A stretch of DNA of 64,000 bases, from the NCBI RefSeq assembly GCF_029784135.1, contig NC_073744.1, positions 74,213,794-74,277,793 of the forward strand, written 5' to 3'. Under the pieces are notes generated by a model. It was not told the origin of the DNA. It ran no database searches and was given only the letters and a program-made list of their open reading frames with translations. A program made the translations under genes and the position numbers. The number at the start of each line of letters is the position of its first letter. The first letter of the stretch is position 1. Below, one piece after another: positions 1 to 11,900 of the stretch. Source of the DNA: Toxorhynchites rutilus septentrionalis. Taxonomy: Eukaryota; Arthropoda; Insecta; Diptera; Culicidae.

Positions 1-6
1 ATACAC
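1..6 (+). CDS. SASH1-like: Possible 3' tip of the preceding exon
   Basis: The first six bases are followed at 7 by GTAAGTATC, a near-perfect donor. Spliced in phase 0 to the exon at 2805 this would read Ile-His-Gly-Gly-Arg. Only six bases are visible, so this rests on the donor alone. Confidence 0.45.
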
Positions 7-309
7 GTAAGTATCCCCTCTCAGCGATGCGCGGCATCCGCACAATCTCCTTCTTTTCCCCCCGGTTCAATTTTTCTAATTCAATTGTCCTCCCCCTAAT
101 TGTTCGTCTTCCGTTAAATTAATTCTTATCTTAGCGTAAGACAATGAAAGCGTAAGAAGGAGATCGATTCTCGCGCTCACTTCAAACAACAGCGAGCACA
201 AACGTCCGTCAAACCATGCGAAAAGCGCTCAGCAAATTTTTGCGGCATTACGACTAGAATCGGTGGTTTTTCGCTCGATTCGTCCTCAACTCCGAATTTG
301 TCACCAATG

Positions 310-1617
310 CACAGTGGTCCAAAAGTGCAAAAACGTGATCGTGAAGGATTCCTCCAAAACGGTTAATTTTACGTATATGATGTCTTCGGAGAAGTTTTAA
401 AGTACAACGAGGGCCACCTTTTGAGGGCTGCCATTTTGAAATGAATGCCCCTAAAAGTGAAATCCAAAATCCATTTTTTTCAGCTTAAGAGAAAGGAAGT
501 TGGTGTCTTCATAAAAAATTATAGCTCTTATCAAAACAAACAATTTTGCTGAAAACATCAACTTTCTATCTATGTTATGTTATGTTATGTTATGTTATGT
601 TATGTTATGTTATGTTATGTTATGTTATGTTATGTTATGTTATGTTATGTTATGTTATGTTATGTTATGTTATGTTATGTTATGTTATGTTATGTTATGT
701 TATGTTATGTTATGTTATGTTATGTTATGTTATGTTATGTTATGTTATGTTATGTTATGTTATGTTATGTTATGTTATGTTATGTTATGTTATGTTATGT
801 TATGTTATGTTATGTTATGTTATGTTATGTTATGTTATGTTATGTTATGTTATGTTATGTTATGTTATGTTATGTTATGTTATGTTATGTTATGTTATGT
901 TATGTTATGTTATGTTATGTTATGTTATGTTATGTTATGTTATTACAGTGCACTGTAACAGTAATAACATATTTTTTTAACAGGATAACGTAGATGGAGG
1001 CCTACCTTTAAATTAAGTGTAACTTTTGAGGATACAGGTGGATACAGACACTTGAAGTGTGGTTTTGCAGCATTTTGCTTGTAATTTAATTTGTAATCGG
1101 TTTGGTCTGCCCCAATCTGCCCCTTTATGAAATATCCTAGTTCAAAAATAGGTCAATTTTAACATAAAAACTCCAATATCTTCAAATATATAAGAGATAG
1201 AAAAAAACAACGTGCGTCAAAAATGTGTGTTTTGACTAGGCAAAAAAGTTCTCTAAACATTGTAAAATTGTAAAAAATCAAGAGGAAAAGTTAGGACGAA
1301 AATATGATTTTTTGGTGCTTTTCACCAAAAATGTCCCATAACTTTTTTACCTGAATAGATAGCAAGTTGATGTTTTCAGCAAAATTGTTTGTTTTGATAA
1401 GAGCTATAATTTTTATGAAGACACCAACTTCCTATCTCTTAAGCTGAAAAAAATGGATCTTGGATCTCACTTTTAGGGGGATTCATTTCAAAATGGCAGC
1501 CCTCAAAAGGTGGCCCTCGTTGTACTTTAAAACTTCTCCGAAGACATCATATACGTAAAATTAACCGTTTTGGAGAAATCCCTCACGATCACGTTTTTGC
1601 ACTTTTGGACCACTGTG
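310..1617. mobile_element. Transib-like MITE with about 260-bp inverted ends
   Basis: The left end at 310 (CACAGTGGTCCAAAAGTG...) and the right end at 1617 are inverted copies for roughly 250 bp with few mismatches. A CAATG pair (305-309 and 1618-1622) flanks it. A five-base duplication and CAC-type termini are features of Transib elements; CACAGTG is also the consensus V(D)J RSS heptamer. There is no transposase inside; the middle holds a pentanucleotide array. It sits in an intron of the SASH1-like gene. Confidence 0.7.
573..942. repeat. (TATGT)n array, about 74 copies
   Basis: Pure five-base repeat of about 370 bp with no visible interruption, inside the Transib-like MITE next to its left inverted arm. 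Open frames reading MLCYV repeats are an artefact of the repeat. Confidence 0.98.
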
Positions 1618-1622
1618 CAATG

Positions 1623-2804
1623 GAAGGAAAAACGACCGAGCAAGTGATGCAAAGTTCTTCCATTTCATTGATGAAAAAGCCAACCCCTGGTTCTGTATCC
1701 CCGACAATTCATCCCCAGCAATGGAGACGCATGTACACTTTTCCTCACACCCACACTCCGCCCCGCACACACACATACAAATAACACACATTCTTCGACA
1801 TCCCGTGCCCGTTTTTCACCGTAAAGTTTGGCGCAGAACAAGCGATTCGGCGGCAGCCCGGCAATTTAACGCTTTCAATTAATTTCGAACATTCCAAATT
1901 TAATGGAAAATTCCTGTTCCCACTAAAATTCGTCATTTCGGTTCCGTTGCGCCATTTCTTGGCGGGCGCGTCGCCACGAGCGGGACGGGGTGCGACAGGA
2001 AGTTTGTTGATGCTGCTGCCGCACCACCTATTTCTGTGGTGAGAACCCGAGAGGCGGCCAGGATATAGAAAGCTTAATCTCGATCATGAGCAGCGATTCG
2101 AGTCGTCAATGTGATGGATAGGCAGCCGAAACTAACGTTCCGTGCAAAATCGTTGAGTGATAAATTCAAATCCGATTCCTAATTTGGCGTTCCAACGATG
2201 AGAATAAAAAAAAAAGTCGTTCTTTGGGGAGGTTTTTGCCGATATTAGTTTGCCTGTGGTGGTTTTTCAATTTTCAACATCCGGAAAACTGTAGGCAATT
2301 ATTTTTCCAACTTTGTTGAGCACAAACAAAGTTTTGCGTGCTTAAAGCTAACCCATTAAAATTTCCTCGTTTGACAGCTTTTTCTACCGAATATACGTCC
2401 GATTTGAAATGAGGAAAGAGAATGGAAAAGTATTGGCTAACCTCCGAGTCTATCGAACGACGGATAGTTTTGGGATTCAAATCCGTTTTTGCTTTTCACT
2501 GAGTTTAGTGCAAAAAGTCTCCTTGGTTGACCCAACGGTTGGATAGCTTTAGTCACGATCACTCAGCTAAATCCTCTCGAGACAGCAATCCCCATCTGAG
2601 CCGACATGTCGCGCCATGTTCTTGTTTCTGCCTAATCCGAATCCGACAGGAGAATAAATCACAGACTGTCGAAATGGGTCGCAGAGAGACGCAAGCAATA
2701 TACGCAAATACCCTTCTCAGCACCACTATTCTTACCTCGAGGGATGATAGTCAGATAATAACATCACATCAATTGGTTTTTTTTTCCGTTTCCATTTCTC
2801 CCAG
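1623..2804. other. Intron DNA, nothing recognised
   Basis: About 1.2 kb of intron between the MITE and exon A. I see no repeat match within the window and no coding signature. Confidence 0.5.
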
Positions 2805-2971
2805 GGTGGTCGCGTTTGTTACACCTCCAACGGACGCGAGGGCCAAGGAGTGATATCCTTGAGATTTGCCGGCGACATTTCGATACCACAGCGGGGTCCC
2901 ATCCGGCGGGGACTCATCGTTCCGCAGCAACCACCGAACCCGCCGACCATCATTCCCCTAAAACACGCGAG
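2805..2971 (+). CDS. SASH1-like: SASH1-like exon A
   Basis: Acceptor TTTCTCCCAG ends at 2804 and donor GTGAGT starts at 2972. The open frame begins GGRVCYTSNGREGQGVISLR and ends phase 2 in ...IPLKHA. It contains a proline-rich stretch (PQQPPNPPTIIP) that could bind SH3 domains. The phase joins exactly to the next exon, which supports a real exon although it is short. Confidence 0.85.
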
Positions 2972-5900
2972 GTGAGTAGATGGGTACACCTTCCAACTAA
3001 TCCATACCGGTGAATTATGGGGGCATGTACTACAGCCCCACAAACAATACTCAACGTTCGGTCTACCGACCAAATCTGGCTGTAATTATAATTTCACAAT
3101 AAATTTAATCAGTTTTACATAAATTCCAATTAGGTGCTACAAATTTTCACCGTCTGCTCGTTGAAGCTAATGCTTTCGGCGCACGGCATTAGCACAAATC
3201 CTCTCCCCCTGGTGCGGGGGAGAGGGAGCGTGCGACGGGTGTTAGCACCCAGGCTGTGGATAATGATTAAATTTAAATTTAATTTGCTCTGTCGGTGGCG
3301 GATTCGCCCGGAGAATCTCCCCCGTAGTCATAATCATAATAATGAGTTGCGCACTAAACGCTCCCAGAATGAATCTATGTTTTAATCGTTTGCTTGTTTT
3401 TTTTATATCCTTTCTTCTTCTTTTTATATTATTTTCCCAGATCCCACGACAGAGAGAGTGGCGACTACGCCGGATCGATATCGGATCTGCACAGCGTTAC
3501 CTCTCGCCTCAGCCAGGTTTCGGTGAGTGTTTCCAGGTTTATTTCCCGGGCTAGTGTTTAAATATTTTATTTTACTATCTTTGCTTGGGCGGGAACTTTG
3601 TTGATAGCTGTTGCTGGGAAAGGTGATTTAGAACAATTAGAGATTTTATACATTTTGACGTAGTACTACGTCTTTCAGGAAGGGTGCGAAATCAGAAAAC
3701 AGGTCACGTTTTCATGAAATAAAGTTAACGTTAATAACTATTTTCACTGTGAACGAATTCTCATGATTTGCATACCAATCGAATCGGAAGTTCTCTAAGA
3801 AGATTTGTTTGATATGCTATACATCACAATTCGCTAATCTCTAAATGGTTTAAATTCATGAAAACTGGAAGAACTTTCCCATACATTTGTTCTGCCGATT
3901 TGTGTGCTAACCCTACCCGTATTTCGAATGCTTATAACTCGAACATTTCTTTACAGATCGGAAAGATGTTTGCATCAATTGATAGGAAATATTTCTACGC
4001 GTGTATCAAAATAATAAAATATTATTTTTATGAAATGAACAATTGAATAACTGTAAAATATCAAGCGTTATCTAAACGCCCTAACTGCCAAGTTTTGATT
4101 GGCCCGATTTAAGGTTTCCCCAACACAGACTTCTAAATCGATGTAACGGTGGAAATCCGCTCTACAAATATACATTTAAGTCAGTGGTATTTTTTCCCAC
4201 TGAGCTGTGTTTCCCTAACACGGACATCAAAATTAATGTGCCTGGGGGAATCCGCTTTGCAAATACATGCAAGTCAGGGGTATTTTTTGGTGTTGAGTAC
4301 TTTTGTACTCGCTTGTCGTTGTGTAAACCGGAATATGTTTCCCTAAAAGGTCATTTCGTCATTTCAGATACTAGAGGTGAATGAGCTTTTGCGGATCGAG
4401 AACTACGTACACATGAGATGTGCAATTATTTCAGAGGGAAATGTAAAATACAATGATCGTTTGACAATTCTTCCGTTCACATATTTTGATAGTCCTAGGC
4501 AACATATCTAACGTAAAAGGACGTTCATCAAATTTATTTTTAACGAAGAATATAATTTCTTATAAAATTTTCGATGCATCCTAAAATAATATTCGAAATG
4601 GCAAACAAGTGGATCGCATAATGTAATTTCGTAGCTCTTCGTCGAAAATATGAGGTCGTGTCCTAGATACAACACCTTACATTTTTTTTTCATTGTATTA
4701 AGGTGAAGGTGGAAGCTAGCCAAAAATGAATGCCACAATGGCGCTCATTTCGTTCATCTCCCTCCCTCACCCCTCGCCCGAAAATCATTAATTTTGCGAA
4801 ACATTGTGAGGAGAATGATATTTTGGCACACTTCCCATCAAGTAATATCAACCAAACTCTAATCGATTACTCACAAGATATTAAATTTTCTTCTGCTGTC
4901 GTACTGTATAGTGAAAAACGTCGGAAAACTCGAGCTAGTGCTCTGAAAGTCAACTTTTCATTTTTCAGTTTTCGGAAATGGTTTTGTTTGTATTGGTGAA
5001 AGCATCGTTATTTTTTCGACACTGATGCCAGACAACATAATCGAAACAGCTATAAAAACTACTCAATAAAATGTTATTCCTGAGTCATAGCGTTTCATGT
5101 CATGAAAATCAATAGAATAAAATTGTGTTGATATCAATACAATTATTATTTTTACGTTGAATGGGTCTACAATGTAAGTTTTAGCAACTTTAACATTGGT
5201 TAAGCAAATTTTATTGCAGAACTCGGATCACTGCCACGGCTGCCTATGCTTTCAAAAACAGTAAACGGAAAAGTATTACATTCAATCAAAATGCCTCGGC
5301 CAACGAAGAGAAGGGTTAAGGCTCTCCAACGTGAATATGTGAAAACAATACGATCAACGAAGGAAAATATTAAGGAATTATCAACATCGATTTACTATGC
5401 GGAAGAACTTGTTAATACCAAAAGAGCCCCAATTCGCATGCGTTATAAATTTGCTCATGTTAAGCTCGCGTATAATCAGTATTTTACTTCATATGCAAAT
5501 GCACCTTCTATATATATTTTTATTTGCAATTGTTCATCGGAACATATCGTTCATACATTCTACTTTAGTATTGAATTGGTATTTTTTTCAAATGTTTTCA
5601 AAGACTCGTGTCAATGAAGTGCCACACAGTCTGATAAGTGAATTGATCTATTTACGTGTGCTTTGCTCTTCTCTCACAAACACTATTACCCCATTTTTAC
5701 ACGTGGTTTTACCTATACTACTACAATGGCTTCCTTCCGCCTTCACCTTTCCATGATGGTTAGATGTTTGAAGGTATTGATAACAAAACACAAATTTTGG
5801 CGGGACGAAGTTTGCCGGGTCAGCTAGTGAATAATAAAATGAGTAAAAAAAACTTTTTAAGTTAAACGGATTCATTGTGATTAAACGTAGGAATGTACTA

Positions 5901-8900
5901 AAAGCTAGAAAATAATTAGGCAAGTAGCAGTTAGCCTCCCATCCCTTCCTTCATTAATCTAGGGCATTGATGAGACTAAAATAAAATCGTGGGCACATTT
6001 ATTTTCCATTATCCACAGTTAACTATTCCATTATATGCCCCACGATAGAAGTCCTAGGGTTAATTAGAATATGAATCAATGAACAGTTGTACGATTGGAC
6101 TCCTGATCGTAAGTAAGAAAACGTGAATGTGTGAAGGTATTGATAACAAAAAATAAATTTTGGGCGGGACGAAGTTTGCCGGGTCAGCTAGTTCTACATA
6201 AAAACACGAAGAATTCGTCTCGTCTCGTTTCTCCAGTCACTGTCGAGTCGAGCAAAACATCCTATTTCAGTACACGAAGTTCATTGAAATGTTGCATTTG
6301 GTAGACTGGAAGGACTTCTGTCATTTTCTATAGATATGAACAGCCATGTCAGATGTTAAAACATGTTTTTATTTAGGGCTAAAGAACAAACATAGATCAA
6401 ACATTTTTAAAAATTAATCAATCGAGACTCTTTTCTAAGTGTCAAAATCCCAAAATCATGACAAAAAGGCAAAAGTATTATATTATATATCTTTTTTTTT
6501 GTTTTATTGATATTTTTTTCTTCTAGCATATGGTTTCATCACTCAGACGTTTAGTTATTATGGAATTATTGGGGCCAATGTTTACTCACCTGATCAAGGA
6601 TTTATAACGAAAAGGTTCAAATCTATATTCATGTTTATGGGGGTCTCCGTAGCCACATTGGTTGCGCGTTTGCTTAGTAAGCGATCGATCGTGAGTTCAA
6701 AACTCAGGGCCCTCATTGACCATTTTTGTGTTGTTACAGAATAACTACGTCCACGCAACAATCATCAGCGATGGAGATTTGATCCACGGTCGAAATAAGA
6801 TCGATTCATCCATACAACTGCTCTACTCCGCAAGACACATCGGGCTGTAGTTCTATAAATAACTCAACAATGATCAATCAGCCGGTCTTTTAGTCCGGTC
6901 TAACTGGATAATGGAAGAACAGAAGGAAAACTCTTACGCCTAAATGGCTACTGTGTAAATGTGTACCATATGCAGTGGTATAGAAGGGAATACTCTCTAA
7001 CGCCGAAAAATGGCAACTGTGTAATGTAATAATTATAGATATGATAAACATGTGACATGTACACGATTAAAATTCGGCTCTGTTACAGTTAAAATGCTAA
7101 TGAGCCTAAAATAAACAAAAAAAAGAATATATCAATGTATTTTCCTTAACAGAAAAATAGACGAATTTTCTTTATTTTTTTCCAGCAAAAATGATTTTTT
7201 TTCGCATTCATAGCAAGAAACTCCGGAACACTTAGGTTCGGTGATTGATAAGCATTATGTAAAAATATAAGTCAGTAGTCAGTAGAAAAACATTGATTTG
7301 TTAAAAATAGCTCCAAAGTTGGGTTAAGATTTGTTTTGTTCAATATGATTGTGAAGACAATTTTCGTGCCATGTTAGCATATATCTGGCATCCTTAGATA
7401 TGAAGTTCAATATATACATTTACTTGTGTTGTTTAAAAAATGCCCATTTGAAAATCCGTAAAAATTTCTGATTTCTGAATTGAGTTTTAAGGTTGTAGTT
7501 GAAAACATACATTACAATTTCTGAGAATAAAAGCGGAACAATAGGATACCTGTGCTTTAAATCCCTGTGGGCCGATATTGGTTTCCCAAGGGTCGATGTC
7601 AACGAAAACTGAGTTGAGGATCGACGAGGTCTAAAAATCGATCCCTTTTAACACAAGTTCTTATTTGAAACTTGCAAGATACTGTATAGGTTGTGTTAAG
7701 TGAACCAACTAATTAGAAGAATGACTAATATTTTAGTATAAAGTATTATTGTTGTAATTTGTATTAAAAATTATTAATTACACTTAATATTATTTATTGA
7801 ATTTCATATCTATGAGGGCGGTCCGAAAAGTACTTAGCATCGTCGCTCGATGGTGTCAGTATCGCTATTTAAAATGTTATTTTACCTGAATAGTTCATCA
7901 ATTTCCTAATAACTTTGTTATACATCATAATTTCTATTTCTGATTTTTGCGAAAAATGTCATCTATTTTGGATACGAGCTTATTAAAAATCAGTCGTAAT
8001 TAAATTGGTTATCTGATACTGAAAATTGTGATTTTTGTAGCTGCCATTTTAAGTACAATGCTAAAAAGATAATCGAGTCGAAATCAACTTTTTTTTTAAT
8101 GATTTGCTGCGCAATTTTTCTAAAAATACATATTCAAACTTCAGATTCAATCTCAGATTCCGATCTTATTGTTCCTGAGTTCAGTTTCTAGATGAATGAG
8201 TCCAGAGTTGGATTCAAATTTCAAATTTCAAAACAACAGCTTTTATGAGAATATATTCCAGATTTATGTTTCGGATTCGAATACACATTTGAAATTACCC
8301 AAATATCTGATTTTAGATCATTTTTTATTTAAGTAGTTTTAATTCAACTGAAATTCGTTCTTCCGTTACTAGAACATAGAAATTCATGAAACATAGTTCG
8401 CTTCACATAAAGCATTCTAAACAATCCAGCATATTCTGGTTCTGCGCTTTGCTTGACAATGCTCCCGATCGATTCAGCAATATCGCCTCATCAACTCGCA
8501 ACACCAGAGCACCGGGGAATGAACTCTGCTGCTATAATTTACTAATCATTTAATCAAATACTAATTCCCCGGATAATCTAATTTAACGAGCGTCCTTCTT
8601 CCGCTCTCCCCGGCAGTAATAACGATTTACGAAGCGCAGCAGCATTACATTCCGAATGCAAATCTCTTCATTGAGCTTTCGCGCACAATACGGCAACAGC
8701 TGGTAATCTCCAACACCTCGCGCTCTATTCGATTCGAATTGCCCCATTGCTAGTGTTCTGCCCCCGGGTATGAATCTCATCGTTAACTCGCGACATGAAA
8801 ATCTACAGACCATTGCGTCAGGAACAGAGACGCGAAGCCTTGTGCGTGGGGGACGGCCACTTGCTTTTAATTAATGCCATAAAAAGCTCATTATTTTTCT

Positions 8901-11900
8901 CAATGAGCAGTGAAAATGGACCCCCTTTTCGAACGATTGAAGTACATACTTATCCGACGTCTCATTGCTATAAATGGTCGCTGTTTGGCAGTGTTGCCAA
9001 AATGAATTCAATCATACCATTGATTTTCATCGTTTGAGTTCACTGAAACAAACACCACTGTTGATGTCTCTACCCTCACTGCGTCCATTTGTTCCCATGG
9101 CAAATGGCCGTAATTTCATCATTTCCATCTCTCGGTCTACTTCGCGCGAGTGCTTGATACCATTATATGATGCTCAGCGAGGCCAAACATGAACATAAGC
9201 AAATACACAGAAGAACAAAAATCAAGTAATCAACCTTATCTGGCATTCAGCATCTCTTCATCATCACCGTTATCGCCCTTTATCAACCTAATAAACGATA
9301 TCATTATCCTTGGATCGAGAAAAAAAAAGTGAAGACGGTTTTTGTCCTGCCACGAAACGTAGTTCTGAGGAGTAGAAGTTGATTCTTACACGCGGCAGCC
9401 ATCGTTCGTGCAAATGGAGTACCATGTTTCGTTTCTTTATAAATATTAACGAACCATCAGAGCGTAAAGGTAACTACAGTTTGATTATACTAATGAGGAG
9501 CAATGCAATCAAGCGATGCTGCACGGTACTCAAAGGAAAGGTTAATCGATTCAAGGAAACCTTCTCTGATTAGCTGGTTTTTGGTGTATTCTAAAGGTTC
9601 GAAAAAGGTTCGTCTAAAGGTTGAAATATGAACCGCGGTTGTGTGTTAGTTTATGTTGGTTTTTAACCTCACGAACCTCTTTTGATGTTCGTATCTTATG
9701 TTCTCATTATATTTGCGGTGAAGGTAAATATTTAATAATAAATCCGTAATAGCAAAACGTCTGAGTGATGAAACCATATGCTCGAGAAAAAAAACTATGG
9801 ATGGTTATACCTATGATATAACCGCAAGGTTGACGTAGGACTGCCATTGGCTTAGTGATCATTTGTTTTTTTTTTCAATTAGCAATAATCGCACTTCGGA
9901 TGTTCCTCGTTGGGTACGATATCACCGCTGCGCGAGCTATTTTTTGTATGTTTTGATTAAATTATTGATTAAACTAGTGAATGAATGAAACAATTTACGA
10001 ATTCAATTGCAAAAAAAAATGAATTTAGGTCAATTCACGCATTATGGTTGTGTTTATTGCAGCAAATAGTTTTCAACATTTTGGCTAATCATCAAACGGC
10101 ATGCGTAGAAGTTCAGTGAACTGGCGCCATGAAGGGAAATGCAGTTTTGAATAACCGAGCCAAAGCGTTGCATTTGTACCCGCTTTTGTAGACCGTGTTA
10201 GCAAAACGAATTCCGGAATGTAAAAATGCATGGGGTATAAAAGCAGTGCCGAAATCTGCAATGCCGATTTCCCCAACTTATTAGTTTCGGAATCTGTGTT
10301 GGGAATTCCGGTTTACTAAAATGCAAGGGAGTACAAAAGTACTCACAGTTTGAATCTAATTTGCAATGCCAATTTCCCCACGCTCCATGGTTTTGAAATC
10401 TGTGTTAGGGATACATTTCGATTTGCAGAAACGCAAGCGAGTACGCAAGTACCCCCAACTTGCATCTATTTTGCAATGCCGATTTCCCTTGGCTCCATGG
10501 TTTTGAAGTTTGTGTTAGGGAAACATCCATTCATTCCAGCGATGGTACCTCCATCGTTACGCAATCAAAACTGAGTGGAGACTCGAGCGACTATACCGAT
10601 TGGTGTGATTGCAATAGCCTGTTTTGAAAGCAATTTTAAGACTATTGAAAAAAGTTTTTGAATCAAAAAGTAATAAGCATAGAACGCGTAGACATTTTAT
10701 CTTTCGAATGAAGTGTTTATCATACCATTTCGTTCAGTTGTTTGGGAGCTATTAACGCTCAAAGTCTCGTTCTCCGGCGTAACGCTTTCGTTTTCGAAAC
10801 TTTGAACTTACACCCCAGTATAGAGATGAAAGACGTAGTCCTACGTCAATATCAATGAAACCAAAAGATATATGAAACATATTCCTTTTTGTTATGTGTA
10901 ATGTAATGTAATGTTAAAAAATTTGACACTAAGAAAAGAGTATCGATTGATCAATTTTAAAAATGTTTGTTGTTTTTTTTTAAATAAAAACATGTCTTCT
11001 CGTCTGACATCACTGATAATACCAAGAAAAAGTGACTGAAGTTTCTCCAGTCTACCAAATAAAACATTTCAATGAAACTCGTGTACTCGACAGTGACTGA
11101 AGCCGAGATGAGACGAATTGCTCGTCTCGTTTCCTAGAATATGACCCTATGTTAGCGTTATGTTACTTAAGGGGGAAGGAGGTTTGACTTTCGTTACTTT
11201 TTGTTACATAGGGGAAGGAGGGATGGGTCCAAAATCCGCATTTTTAGCTTTACGCAACTTGTGTACCATGCCTAAAATGAAGTGATTCCGGATTCCAACT
11301 GAATCTAACTTCAGGAAGGCTGTCACAGAAATATTTGCTTTCTTTATTTATAAGACTGACCATTTGAACATTATTATTGTGTCTAGGCGCAAAACATTTA
11401 AAAAACTAAAATTCCAGTGTTCCATAACTATAGAACCAGATGGAAAAACCCTTACTTCTTCACAAAGTTACCGTCAATTTCACATGAATTACAATAAGTT
11501 TTTCAATCGTAGGACATCCTTAGTTCTCAATCAGTTCAAATAACCCATTCGGGGTGGTTTCGACCGAACTGCGCCATGTTGTAGTGTGTATTCCGTTCTA
11601 CGCAGAGGATACTGCTCGTTTAAGCTTTCTAATTCACTAATAATGCTTGTAAAGTGCATCAACTATTCGCACGATTACTCCTCATAAATTCTTGATAGTT
11701 TTGATCAACCTGACCATTCCAAATTACCCAATTATCACGGTGTTTTTGATGCAAAAACAGAAGCAAATGATTTTGAAGGACTTCATTACACTTCTGAATG
11801 TGCATTTGTGTTGATGAAAAGCTATCTGAACCAGGCCTTTTCGAAAATACTTCTTCAAACGATCAAGCTGCCGCCTGCAAAGTTACGAGTTGAAAAATTA

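Noticed and set aside
546..993. Three long overlapping open frames made of MLCYV repeats
   Set aside because: They are the pentanucleotide TATGT read in different frames.
5246..5617. 123-codon basic open stretch in the second large intron
   Set aside because: No recognised motif, no splice context, and AT-rich low-quality C-terminal part; likely chance or old repeat.
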